Assembly: GCA_017543415.1 (NCBI GenBank)
Contig: JAFYGD010000058.1
Location: 1 to 23,351, forward strand
Source of the DNA: Eubacterium sp.
GTDB lineage: Bacteria > Bacillota > Clostridia > Oscillospirales > Acutalibacteraceae
Length of the DNA stretch: 23,351 nucleotides
Direction: 5' to 3'
The position numbers and the translations under genes are program-made. Below, in pieces: positions 1-6,985 of the stretch. The notes under the pieces are model-generated. The model was given only the letters and a program-made list of their open reading frames with translations, ran no database searches and was not told where the DNA came from. The stretch's first letter is position 1, and each line of letters starts with the position of its first letter.

Positions 1-756
1 AGAAGCAACGACGAGCTTGCTGACCTCGGCAACGCGTTTAACGATATGGCGGACGCCCTTGATAAGCTTGAAAGCTCGCGGCGCTCCTTTGTTGCCAACG
101 TTTCCCACGAGCTTAAAACTCCGATGACCTCAATTTCCGGCTTTGTTGACGGTATACTTGACGGAACGATTCCAAAGGAAAAGCATGAGTATTATCTGAA
201 AATCGTTTCCGATGAGGTAAAACGTCTTTCACGCCTTGTTGTTGCAATGCTCAATATGAGCAAAATGGAAAGCGGCGACTTTGAAATGAAGCCGAAAAAC
301 TATAATATATCCGACCAGATTATTCATATTCTTCTTACCTTTGAACAGAAAATTGAAAAGAAGAATATTGATATCATCGGGCTTGACGGAATTGAGCCTC
401 ACCGTGTTCATGCCGATACGGATATGATTTATCAGGTTATATATAATCTGTTTGATAATGCCGTTAAGTTCACAAATGAAAACGGTTATATAAAAATAGG
501 TATTAAAGATATAAATGATAAGGTTGAGGTTTCAATCAAAAACAGCGGAACGGGAATAAATTCTTCCGAACTCACCAAAATTTTTGAAAGATTTTATAAG
601 GTGGATAAATCGCGCAGCCTTGACGCAAAGGGCGCCGGACTCGGACTTTACATTGTTAAAATGATGGTTGAAATGCACGGGGGAAGGATATTTGCCCGCT
701 CGGATTCGGAAAATGAAGCTGAATTTGTTTTCACTCTTCCGAAAGCAGATGTTTAA
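1..756 (+). CDS. Sensor histidine kinase, C-terminal part (5' end outside window)
   Basis: The reading frame is open from base 1, so the gene is cut at its 5' end; the visible part is 251 codons. It begins with the tail of a HAMP linker (residues DELADLGNAFNDM at the edge). A HisKA dimerisation domain follows, with H-box FVANVSHELKTP and the phospho-accepting His at bases 106-108. The HATPase_c domain shows an N-box (YNLFDNAVKFT), a G1-like SGTGI, an F-box (FERFYKVDKS) and a G2 box (GAGLGLYIV). Such kinases autophosphorylate in response to a membrane-sensed signal and pass the phosphate to a response regulator, here probably encoded upstream. The next gene, 62 bases downstream, is an HtrA protease, an arrangement reminiscent of envelope-stress systems such as CssRS-HtrA of Bacillus. 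The link to HtrA is inferred from position only; the sensory domain is not visible. Confidence 0.95.
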   Translation, partial: RSNDELADLGNAFNDMADALDKLESSRRSFVANVSHELKTPMTSISGFVDGILDGTIPKEKHEYYLKIVSDEVKRLSRLVVAMLNMSKMESGDFEMKPKNYNISDQIIHILLTFEQKIEKKNIDIIGLDGIEPHRVHADTDMIYQVIYNLFDNAVKFTNENGYIKIGIKDINDKVEVSIKNSGTGINSSELTKIFERFYKVDKSRSLDAKGAGLGLYIVKMMVEMHGGRIFARSDSENEAEFVFTLPKADV

Positions 757-818
757 TTTTCATTTAATATTTACGGGTTATAACATACCCGAACGATACA
801 GAAAGAAGGCATATAATT

Positions 819-2402
819 ATGGATGATTTTTATGACAATTTATTCGGCGGCAATAATGAAAATGAGCCGAAGCCGGAAGAACCCGCAGCTCCCGCGGAAC
901 CTGCAGAGCCTTCCGAGCCGGTAATACCCGTTCAGCCTGAAGCTCCCGCTGAACCGGAGATTCCCGCTGAACCGGAACAGCCGGCACAGCCGCAGTTCAC
1001 ACCTCCGGTTTATCAGCCGCCGGTGCAGAATAACACCTATAACCCAACGGGAACGTTTTATACCCCTCCTGCGGTAAATCAGCCAAAGCAGGAATTCAGC
1101 GCTCCCTCGTTTAATCCCGATAATCCTTATCAGCCGCAGCAGCCTGCGGGCGGTCCTCAGTTTACTCCTCCTCTTAAGCCTAAGAAGAGCGGCAAGGGAC
1201 TTGCGGTAATTATGATAATTGCAATTATCTGCGCTGCTGTTGCAATCGGCGGACTCTGGGCTGCGTCAAAAGGCGTAGGCATAGGAAACGGTAACTCCGT
1301 TACCTCAAGCGCAGAGGAAGAAAAGAACAAAGAGGACGCACAGGTTAAGGTTGAAGACAGCGATGAACCTGCAAAGACCGACGATGAAGGAAACGCTACC
1401 ATTGCGGGTATAGTTAAGGATACAAAAAGCTCATGCGTTGGAATCACCGTTTATACGGAGCAGGACGCTTACAGTTATTTCTACAACTACGGTCAGGGCA
1501 ACAGCTCATCCGGCGGAAAAACCGCTTCGGGCGAAGGCTCGGGTATAATAATGAGCGAAGCAGGCGGCAAAACCTATATTATGACCTGCGCTCACGTTAT
1601 TGCAGACGGCAGCTCCTTTACCGTTACCCTTGATAACGATAAGGAATATGAAGCTGAAATCGTAGGCTATGACAGTCAGACCGATATAGGCGTACTTTCA
1701 ATTAACGCCACGGGACTTAATGTTGCAAAGTTCGGCAACAGCAAGAGCATTGTTGTCGGCGAGGATTGTATAGTAATCGGATGTCCCGGCGGACTTATGT
1801 TTAAAAACAGCGTAACACGCGGTATTATTTCTGCAGTTGACGTTCCCATTGCATCTTCAATCGGCTATAAAAACGAGTGTATTCAGGTCGATGCTGCTAT
1901 CAACCCCGGTAATTCGGGCGGCGCGCTCTTCAATATGCAGGGTCAGGTAATCGGTATCTGTTCTTCAAAAATCGCTTCAACCGATTATGAAGGTATGGGC
2001 TTCGCGGTACCGAGCAATACCGCCGTTGATACCGCAAATTCAATTATCAAGAACGGTTATGTTGCAGGAAGAGCTATGATAGGTATTAAATATAATACTC
2101 TTTCAAATTACGATTCCGCACAGTCAATTCTTTCCGCACTTGCCCAGAAGGGCTTTGAAAATGCGGAAGGCACAATGGTAATCCGTGAAGTACAAGAGGA
2201 CTCCGACCTTAACGGCAAGGTTCAGGAATACGATATGATTGTTGCCGTAAACGGCAAAACGCTTACAAGCACCGATATTCTCACTTCAGAGCTTTCAAAA
2301 CGCAAGCCCGGAGATACCGTTGAGCTTACAATTGCACGTGTTGACGGAAACAGAATCAAAACCTTTGAAATTAAGTGTAAGCTTATTGAAAACAAAAACT
2401 AA
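819..2402 (+). CDS. htrA: Membrane-anchored HtrA/DegP-family serine protease with PDZ domain
   Basis: This 527-aa S1C (trypsin-like) protease would degrade or refold damaged proteins on the outer face of the membrane. Residues 15-120 form a low-complexity Pro/Glu/Gln-rich cytoplasmic tail with PAEPE-type repeats. One transmembrane segment spans about 127-148 and an acidic linker runs to about 195. The protease domain shows the full catalytic triad: His259 in TCAHV, Asp289 in TDIGVL and Ser366 in GNSGGAL. A single PDZ domain covers about 415-525, with a GKVQEYDMIVAVNGK core. The start ATG follows an AGAAAGAAGG ribosome binding site. The gene lies downstream of the sensor kinase and ends at a strong hairpin terminator shared with htpG. 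The long proline-rich N-terminal tail is typical of Gram-positive HtrA proteins. The family call is secure; the exact paralogue (HtrA, HtrB or HtrC) cannot be told. Confidence 0.96.
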   Translation: MDDFYDNLFGGNNENEPKPEEPAAPAEPAEPSEPVIPVQPEAPAEPEIPAEPEQPAQPQFTPPVYQPPVQNNTYNPTGTFYTPPAVNQPKQEFSAPSFNPDNPYQPQQPAGGPQFTPPLKPKKSGKGLAVIMIIAIICAAVAIGGLWAASKGVGIGNGNSVTSSAEEEKNKEDAQVKVEDSDEPAKTDDEGNATIAGIVKDTKSSCVGITVYTEQDAYSYFYNYGQGNSSSGGKTASGEGSGIIMSEAGGKTYIMTCAHVIADGSSFTVTLDNDKEYEAEIVGYDSQTDIGVLSINATGLNVAKFGNSKSIVVGEDCIVIGCPGGLMFKNSVTRGIISAVDVPIASSIGYKNECIQVDAAINPGNSGGALFNMQGQVIGICSSKIASTDYEGMGFAVPSNTAVDTANSIIKNGYVAGRAMIGIKYNTLSNYDSAQSILSALAQKGFENAEGTMVIREVQEDSDLNGKVQEYDMIVAVNGKTLTSTDILTSELSKRKPGDTVELTIARVDGNRIKTFEIKCKLIENKN

Positions 2403-2440
2403 AAAAATAAAAGCGGATGAATTTCATCCGCTTTATTTTT
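2403..2440. terminator. Bidirectional intrinsic terminator between htrA and htpG
   Basis: An 11-bp perfect stem (2410-2420 with 2424-2434) and a 3-base ATT loop are flanked by an A-rich tract on the left and a T-rich tract on the right. It can therefore end transcription of the two convergent genes htrA (+) and htpG (-). Confidence 0.92.
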
Positions 2441-4321
2441 TTACATCATTTCGCAAATCATATCGGCAAACTCAGTCGGGTTGTCAATTGAAAGTCCCGC
2501 AATTAATCTTGCCTGATTGTAAAGAATTTTTGTGTATTTGTTAAGCGTTTCTTCGTCTGCGCCCTCAAGCTTTTTAACTATCGGGTGTTCGCTGTTGATT
2601 TCAAGAACAAGCTGCGCCTTAACTCCCTCGTTTCCGCCGGGCATCTGAGAAAGCACCTTAGCCATTTCAAGGCTTACGTATCCCTCTGCGGAAAGAGCAA
2701 CGGCGTGACTTCCGAGCTTGTTTGTAAACTTAACCGCGCTCACCTCTCCGCCAAGGCTTTCCTTCATTTTGTCAAGCAGCTCCTTCGAGCTTTCGTTCTT
2801 TTCCTTCATAGCCTCTTTTTCGGCGTCTGTTGAAAGGTCAACCTCGTCCTTCTGAATGTTTGCAAAGTGCTTTCCGTTGTATTCCATAAGCATCTGAATT
2901 GCAAATTCATCAACGTCGTCCGTGCAGAAAAGAACCTCATAGCCCTTTTCTTTAACGGCTTCAACCTGGGGAAGAAGGGCTATTTTTTCTTCGCTTTCGC
3001 CGCAGGCGTAGTAAATATCGTTCTGGCTGTCTGCCATACGCTCGGTATATTCTTTAAGCGTTGCGTAACCGCCGTTTGAGGACTTGAAAAGGATTAAGTC
3101 TTTAAGACCCTCCTTGTTCATACCGTAGTCCGCGTAAATGCCCCATTTGAGCTGCACGCCGAAGGTTTTAAACAGCTTTTCGTATTTTTCCCTGTCGTTT
3201 TTAAGAAGCTTTGTAAGCTCTGATTTAATCTTTTTATCAATAGCCTTTGCAATGATTTTAAGCTGATGGTCGTGCTGCAAAACCTCGCGCGAAATGTTCA
3301 GCGTAAGGTCTGCGCTGTCAACAAGTCCGCGTACAAAGCCGAAGTAATCCGGCAGAAGGTCGGAGCACTTATCCATAATAAGCACGCCGTTTGAATATAG
3401 CTGAAGTCCCTTTTCATATTCTTTTGAATAGTAATCCATCGGAACGTTTTCGGGTATGAAGAGCAGCGCGTCAAAGGTAGCCTGTCCTTCGGTTTTGCTG
3501 TGGATTACAAGCATCGGGTCTGTGTAATCGTAAAACTTCTGCTTGTAAAATTCGTTGTATTCCTCGGGCTTGATTTCGTTCTTGTTCTTACGCCAGAGCG
3601 GAACGCGGGAATTAAGCGTTTCCTCGTTAACCTCGGTTAACCATTCGCCCTTGTTTTCCTTGTCGGGAACCTGCGATTCAATTTCCATTACGATGGGGTA
3701 ACGAATGTAATCGCTGTATTTTTTTACAAGGTCCTCAATCCTGTACTGGTCAAGGTACTGCTCGTAGTCCTCGGTTTCAGTGCTTTTCTTTATGTGAAGA
3801 ATAACCGTTGTGCCCGTTTCCTCTTTTTCGCAAGGCTCAACCGTGTAACCCTCAACGCCTTCGCTTACCCATTTGTTTGCGCTGTCGCTGCCGAGCGCGC
3901 GTGAGATAACCTCAACCCTGTCGGCAACCATAAATGAGGAGTAAAAGCCAACGCCGAACTGACCTATAACCTCAAGGTTTTCAATATTTTCGTTGTCCTT
4001 GTTTTCGTTTTTGAAATTAAGGCTGTCGCTTTTTGCAATCGTGCCGAGGTTGCTTTCGAGCTCCTCAGCTGTCATGCCTATACCTTTATCCGAAACGGTA
4101 AGGGTTCTCGCCTCTTTGTCAATGTCAATTCTTATCTGTAATTCATCGGCGTTTATACCGCCGTCCGTAAGCGATTTGAAATAAAGCTTATCCGTTGCGT
4201 CACTTGCGTTTGAAATAAGCTCACGAAGGAAAATTTCCTTGTGAGTGTAAATGGAGTTAATCATCATGTCAAGGAGCTTTTTACTTTCCGCCTTGAACTG
4301 CTTTTTTCTCATAAAAATCAT
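2441..4321 (-). CDS. htpG: Molecular chaperone HtpG (bacterial Hsp90)
   Basis: This 626-aa ATP-dependent cytoplasmic chaperone is close to the usual length for HtpG (about 620-630). The GHKL ATPase domain shows ELISNASDA (Glu34 and Asn38, catalytic and Mg-binding in the family), DKGIGM at 78-83 and GQFGVGFYSSF at 120-130. The middle domain carries RGLVDSADLTLNISREVLQ and the dimerisation domain closes the protein, which ends in a short MICEMM tail. The start could be the ATG at 4321 or the one three codons later at 4312, which gives MRKKQFKAES and looks more like relatives; both ribosome binding sites are weak. The gene is monocistronic, with its own sigma-A promoter, a perfect CIRCE element over the transcription start and a terminator shared with htrA. 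This predicts repression by HrcA. Confidence 0.98.
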   Translation of the reverse strand: MIFMRKKQFKAESKKLLDMMINSIYTHKEIFLRELISNASDATDKLYFKSLTDGGINADELQIRIDIDKEARTLTVSDKGIGMTAEELESNLGTIAKSDSLNFKNENKDNENIENLEVIGQFGVGFYSSFMVADRVEVISRALGSDSANKWVSEGVEGYTVEPCEKEETGTTVILHIKKSTETEDYEQYLDQYRIEDLVKKYSDYIRYPIVMEIESQVPDKENKGEWLTEVNEETLNSRVPLWRKNKNEIKPEEYNEFYKQKFYDYTDPMLVIHSKTEGQATFDALLFIPENVPMDYYSKEYEKGLQLYSNGVLIMDKCSDLLPDYFGFVRGLVDSADLTLNISREVLQHDHQLKIIAKAIDKKIKSELTKLLKNDREKYEKLFKTFGVQLKWGIYADYGMNKEGLKDLILFKSSNGGYATLKEYTERMADSQNDIYYACGESEEKIALLPQVEAVKEKGYEVLFCTDDVDEFAIQMLMEYNGKHFANIQKDEVDLSTDAEKEAMKEKNESSKELLDKMKESLGGEVSAVKFTNKLGSHAVALSAEGYVSLEMAKVLSQMPGGNEGVKAQLVLEINSEHPIVKKLEGADEETLNKYTKILYNQARLIAGLSIDNPTEFADMICEMM

Positions 4322-4336
4322 CTCTGTTCCGTAAAA

Positions 4337-4363
4337 TTAGCACTCTGTTATCCCGAGTGCTAA
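4337..4363 (-). promoter_or_regulatory. CIRCE operator (HrcA binding site) upstream of htpG
   Basis: The inverted repeat TTAGCACTC-N9-GAGTGCTAA matches the CIRCE consensus at all 18 arm positions. It starts a few bases downstream of the htpG -10 box and overlaps the predicted start of transcription. HrcA bound here should block initiation, with release on heat shock. No hrcA gene lies in this window. Confidence 0.97.
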
Positions 4364-4367
4364 CTAT

Positions 4368-4395
4368 ATTATAATCCATTATTTCCGTTTGTCAA
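4368..4395 (-). promoter_or_regulatory. Sigma-A-type promoter of htpG
   Basis: On the minus strand, TTGACA (4390-4395) and TATAAT (4368-4373) are both perfect consensus hexamers, 16 bases apart. CIRCE lies immediately downstream. The promoter is divergent from that of the EamA transporter. Confidence 0.88.
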
Positions 4396-4413
4396 GTGCA
4401 ACTTGGCATATAC

Positions 4414-4441
4414 TTGCAAAATCGTACAGATGTGTTATAAT
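4414..4441 (+). promoter_or_regulatory. Sigma-A-type promoter of the EamA transporter
   Basis: TTGCAA (4414-4419) and TATAAT (4436-4441) are 16 bases apart, with a TGT extended -10 just before the hexamer. The transcript would start near 4448, which rules out a translation start at 4403 and supports the ATG at 4469. Confidence 0.8.
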
Positions 4442-4468
4442 AGTAAAAATTTTTCAAACGGAGAAAAT

Positions 4469-5425
4469 ATGCCAAATTCAAAAGCAAAACGCAATTCGTT
4501 TATTCTTGTTTTAGCAGCTTTTATCTGGGGCATCGCCTTTGTTGCGCAAACCCAGGGCGGGGCAATAGGGCCTTATGCCTTTACCTCAATCCGCTATTTT
4601 ATCGGCGGTGCGGTTCTGCTTCCCGTAATTGCTGTTATTGATAAAATCAGTCCTTCAAGCCATAAGCCCAAAACAAAAAAGGATTATAAAACCTTAATAA
4701 GCGGCGGAATCTGCTGCGGTGTCAGCGTTGCCGCAGCCTCAATTCTTCAGCAGGTGGGAATTTACCGCGGAACCTCGGCGGGCAAGGCGGGCTTTCTTAC
4801 CGCATGTTATATTATACTTGTTCCCATATTCGGAATTTTTCTTAAAAGAAAATGCGGGCTCAACGTTTGGATTTCTGTGTTCATAGCCCTTGCGGGTCTG
4901 TATCTGCTGTGTATTAAAAAGGGAGAATTTTCGGTTGAAAAAAACGATATTATCGTTTTGCTTTGCTCCGCAATGTATGCGGTTCAGATTTTGTTTATTG
5001 ACCGGTTTCTTCTTAAGGGCGTTGATTCGGTTCGTTTAGCGTGCGTTCAGTTCTTCGTTTGCAGCGCTGTTGCCGCAATTCCCGGATTTATTATTGACGC
5101 AGGTGCTTCCTTTTCAGCCCTGCCGGAGCTGTTTGCAACCGCATTTTCGGGCAAAACGCTGATAGCAATTCTGTATACGGGCGTTCTTTCCTCGGGCGTT
5201 GCCTATACTCTTCAGATAATCGGCCAGAAGGACGTTAACCCAACAGTCGCGTCTTTGCTTATGAGCCTTGAAAGCGTGTTTTCGGTACTCGGAGGATGGC
5301 TTATCCTCGGCGATTTGCTTACCGTGCGCGAGCTTGCAGGCTGCGGAATTATGTTTCTTGCAACCGTGCTTTCGCAACTACCTGCGGATAAGTTTAAAAA
5401 TACAACGAAAAAAGGACCCGGTTAA
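4469..5425 (+). CDS. EamA-family (DMT superfamily) transporter
   Basis: This 318-aa, very hydrophobic protein has about ten predicted membrane segments arranged as two EamA repeats. The first repeat begins FILVLAAFIWGIAFVAQ, and the second ends near GVAYTLQIIGQKDVNPTVASLLMSLESVFSVLGGWLILGD, the typical closing motif of this family. Members export or import small metabolites such as amino acids or nucleosides, and the substrate cannot be read from sequence. I chose ATG 4469 because an ACGGAG ribosome binding site precedes it by a few bases and the promoter -10 lies at 4436-4441; the longer in-frame start at 4403 lies inside the promoter. The last codons form part of a terminator hairpin. A second EamA gene starts at 23054. 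Confidence 0.9.
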   Translation: MPNSKAKRNSFILVLAAFIWGIAFVAQTQGGAIGPYAFTSIRYFIGGAVLLPVIAVIDKISPSSHKPKTKKDYKTLISGGICCGVSVAAASILQQVGIYRGTSAGKAGFLTACYIILVPIFGIFLKRKCGLNVWISVFIALAGLYLLCIKKGEFSVEKNDIIVLLCSAMYAVQILFIDRFLLKGVDSVRLACVQFFVCSAVAAIPGFIIDAGASFSALPELFATAFSGKTLIAILYTGVLSSGVAYTLQIIGQKDVNPTVASLLMSLESVFSVLGGWLILGDLLTVRELAGCGIMFLATVLSQLPADKFKNTTKKGPG

Positions 5426-5441
5426 ACCGAAGTCCTTTTTT
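5408..5441. terminator. Bidirectional terminator overlapping the end of the EamA gene
   Basis: AAAAAAGGAC (5408-5417) pairs with GTCCTTTTTT (5432-5441), and an inner CGGTT/AACCG pairing extends the stem. The stop codon lies in the loop region. Poly-T on both strands means it could also stop a minus-strand transcript coming from about 5547. Confidence 0.88.
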
Positions 5442-5547
5442 CTTGGAGTAATATTTATGTAAAAAATCTAAAGCAAATTTGCCTGCCTCAGCAGGGTATG
5501 TAATAGAGGGTGGCTCAGTTGGTTATCAGCCGTTATTCCCTCTGTTG
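5408..5547 (-). ncRNA. Candidate small structured RNA (unassigned)
   Basis: A minus-strand transcript from the promoter at 5554-5581 would start near 5547 and carry three structural elements. First is a stem AGAGGG/CCCTCT (5538-5543 with 5505-5510) enclosing a GGCT/AGCC helix with a 12-base loop. Second is a compact hairpin CCTGC-TGAG-GCAGG at about 5481-5494. Third is an exit, either at the T6 run of 5461-5466 or at the shared terminator of 5408-5441. No coding sequence with a ribosome binding site is evident. I do not recognise the fold as a known family. The same bases read on the plus strand contain a D-arm-like TGGCTCAGTTGG, but no anticodon or T arm. The call rests on promoter plus structure plus terminator and is tentative. 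Confidence 0.35.
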
Positions 5548-5553
5548 CAACTT

Positions 5554-5581
5554 ATTATATACACATTTTTTCAAAAATCAA
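5554..5581 (-). promoter_or_regulatory. Promoter-like sequence in the spoVT-EamA intergenic region, minus strand
   Basis: On the minus strand, TTGATT (5576-5581) is followed after 16 bases by a perfect TATAAT (5554-5559). No ORF follows within about 140 bases; a dyad-rich stretch does. The surrounding sequence is AT-rich, so a chance match is possible. Confidence 0.5.
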
Positions 5582-5655
5582 GCCTTTTTTTGAGTTTCTA
5601 CTATTTAAACATAATGTACAAACATCGAGCAATAATTTTGTGTAATGTGCATAAA

Positions 5656-6192
5656 TCACTCCATCTGTTTACCTAAAAATGAGGCGGCAACCTGAACGAG
5701 CTTGATGTCGCTTTCGCTCGGCAGCTCTCCGTTTTCGCTTTCAAGCAGCGCAACCGCGCCGGAAACGTCGCCGCCGTACATAATCGGGTAAACAACCTCA
5801 GCCTTGCGGTCATAACCCTCAATGGCGTTAATCGGCGGAACGCTTTCGGTTTTAATGTGAATCTGCCTGTTTTCCATTAATTCCTCAAGCGAGCGCGTTA
5901 CCCTGCGTTCAAGTACTTCGCGCCTGCTTATTCCGGAAGCGGCAATAACGTGGTCGTTATCCGTTATTGCAATCGGAAGCCCCGCGTCCTTGTGCAGCAC
6001 CTCGGCGTACTGCCTTGCAAAGTTTGAAAGCTCACCGATAGGCGAATACTTTTTAAAAATAACCTCGCCCTCGCTGTCGGTGTATATTTCAAGCGGGTCA
6101 CCCTCTTTTATGCGGAAGGAACGGCGTATTTCCTTTGGAATTACAACCCTTCCCAAATCGTCAATTCTTCTGACTATTCCTGTTGCTTTCAT
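5656..6192 (-). CDS. spoVT: Stage V sporulation protein T, AbrB/GAF transcriptional regulator
   Basis: This 178-aa protein opens with MKATGIVRRIDDLGRVVIPK, as I recall SpoVT of Bacillus subtilis does, followed by EIRRSFRIKEGDPLEIYTDSEGEV. This is a swapped-hairpin AbrB DNA-binding domain (about residues 1-50). A GAF-like sensor domain follows (about 55-178, ending AASFLGKQME). In spore formers SpoVT tunes the forespore-specific sigma-G regulon and germination properties, so its presence indicates an endospore former. The ribosome binding site is AAGGGAGAG ahead of the ATG. The gene lies downstream of queT, separated by a strong terminator, so it is probably transcribed alone. I could not identify a convincing sigma-G promoter by eye. 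Confidence 0.96.
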   Translation of the reverse strand: MKATGIVRRIDDLGRVVIPKEIRRSFRIKEGDPLEIYTDSEGEVIFKKYSPIGELSNFARQYAEVLHKDAGLPIAITDNDHVIAASGISRREVLERRVTRSLEELMENRQIHIKTESVPPINAIEGYDRKAEVVYPIMYGGDVSGAVALLESENGELPSESDIKLVQVAASFLGKQME

Positions 6193-6282
6193 AAATACTC
6201 TCCCTTTATTTACATTATTGTACTGTAATATTTTGCACAGGGAAAGTAATTTAATACCATATTAAAAAAGAGATTTTTTACC

Positions 6283-6310
6283 AAAAAAAATAAGAGCCGA
6301 AGCTCTTATT
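6283..6310 (-). terminator. Intrinsic terminator of queT
   Basis: On the minus strand, a 9-bp stem AATAAGAGC/GCTCTTATT (arms 6302-6310 and 6289-6297) is closed by a TTCG tetraloop and followed by a run of eight T. It overlaps the queT stop codon. Confidence 0.93.
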
Positions 6311-6836
6311 CGAATATTTTTTTGTCAAGATGTCTTTTTGTGATTATGTAGTAAAGCGCCGTTCCGAGCGTAAGCATTACGCCGAGCTCGCCGAGTGCAA
6401 CAAGTCCGCCCTGAACAAAGAAATCTCCTACATGAAACGGACCTTCAATAAAAAAGGCTTCAATTTCCCAGCCTATGATTATACCGTTCCAGACAGCGGG
6501 CATAAGCATTGCAAAAAGGGGATAGGTTTTAATTTTTGCATTTTTTAAAAAATAAATGCAAACGGATGAGCCGAGCGTTGCAAGGGAGCCGAATATCATA
6601 TCAAGCGGAAGCCCCTGTCCAATGCTCTGAATGTTTGAAATAACGCAGCCTATTGTGAGGCCCGGAATTGCGGCGGGTGTAAACAGCGCAAGGATGTTGA
6701 GAACCTCGCTTACCCTGAACTGAACCGCAGCGGTAGTTGTACCGGGAAGCAGCGCCCCCTGAGCAAGCGTCAATACGGCGTACACTGCGGCAATAATGCC
6801 TGCTTGCGTAACAAATGCAGCCTTTTTGTTTTTCAT
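6306..6836 (-). CDS. queT: QueT-family queuosine-precursor ECF transporter S component
   Basis: This 176-aa integral membrane protein belongs to the QueT family (substrate-binding S component of energy-coupling factor transporters). About five to six hydrophobic segments are visible. The family-like QFRVSEVLNILALFTPAAIPGLTIGCVISN stretch covers residues 39-68, followed by a GQGLPLDMIFGSLATL block. The protein should capture preQ1 or a related queuosine precursor and use the shared EcfA/A'/T module, which is not in this window. The strongest support is regulatory: a preQ1-I riboswitch occupies the leader, from just downstream of the promoter to the ribosome binding site. The start ATG lies 9 bases after AAGGAG. 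The gene is monocistronic with its own promoter and terminator. No queuosine biosynthesis genes lie nearby, which fits a salvage role. Confidence 0.94.
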   Translation of the reverse strand: MKNKKAAFVTQAGIIAAVYAVLTLAQGALLPGTTTAAVQFRVSEVLNILALFTPAAIPGLTIGCVISNIQSIGQGLPLDMIFGSLATLGSSVCIYFLKNAKIKTYPLFAMLMPAVWNGIIIGWEIEAFFIEGPFHVGDFFVQGGLVALGELGVMLTLGTALYYIITKRHLDKKIFE

Positions 6837-6845
6837 ATTTAGTTT

Positions 6846-6885
6846 CTCCTTAGTTTTGTTTTAAGTCAGGATTTTGCGAACTGAC
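6846..6885 (-). promoter_or_regulatory. preQ1-I riboswitch controlling queT
   Basis: Read on the minus strand, the leader has a 5-bp P1 stem GTCAG/CTGAC, an 11-base loop TTCGCAAAATC, then an A-rich tail TTAAAACAAAACTAAGGAG that runs into the queT ribosome binding site. This matches the short class I preQ1 aptamer: a TCGCA-type loop ending in the ligand-pairing C just before the 3' arm of P1, and an A-rich tail ending AAGG. Because the tail contains the Shine-Dalgarno sequence, control is probably translational: preQ1 binding would sequester AAGGAG and turn off uptake. I did not resolve the P2 pseudoknot base by base. Confidence 0.88.
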
Positions 6886-6891
6886 CCGGCT

Positions 6892-6920
6892 ATTATATAA
6901 TAGGTTTAATATAAATGCAA
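6892..6920 (-). promoter_or_regulatory. Sigma-A-type promoter of queT
   Basis: On the minus strand, TTGCAT (6915-6920) and TATAAT (6892-6897) are 17 bases apart. The transcript would start at about 6885-6889, placing the riboswitch at its very 5' end. Confidence 0.85.
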
Positions 6921-6927
6921 GTTTTTA

Positions 6928-6956
6928 TTGTGATTTTTTTTTATTAATGATATAAT
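6928..6956 (+). promoter_or_regulatory. Sigma-A-type promoter of the zinc-ribbon membrane protein gene
   Basis: TTGTGA (6928-6933), a 17-base T-rich spacer ending in the extended -10 TGA, and TATAAT (6951-6956). Its -35 lies only 7 bases from the -35 of the divergent queT promoter. Confidence 0.72.
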
Positions 6957-6985
6957 GTATTAAATAATTCAGGATGGTAAAAATT

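Noticed and set aside
4403..4468. Longer N-terminus for the EamA transporter (start at 4403)
   Set aside because: This stretch contains the -35 and extended -10 boxes and has no ribosome binding site; the protein aligns with the family from 4469.
5504..5543. An intact tRNA gene on the plus strand, suggested by the TGGCTCAGTTGG box
   Set aside because: There is no anticodon arm, no GTTCGA-type T arm and no room for one before the closing stem; at most a fragment.
5505..5543. T-box leader, suggested by AGGGTGG
   Set aside because: The T-box core continues NACCGCG; here it reads CTCAG, and no aminoacyl-tRNA synthetase or amino-acid gene lies downstream.
6193..6260. Sigma-G promoter for spoVT
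   Set aside because: I found no pair of hexamers fitting the sigma-G -35 and -10 pattern at the right spacing; only loosely similar AT-rich words.
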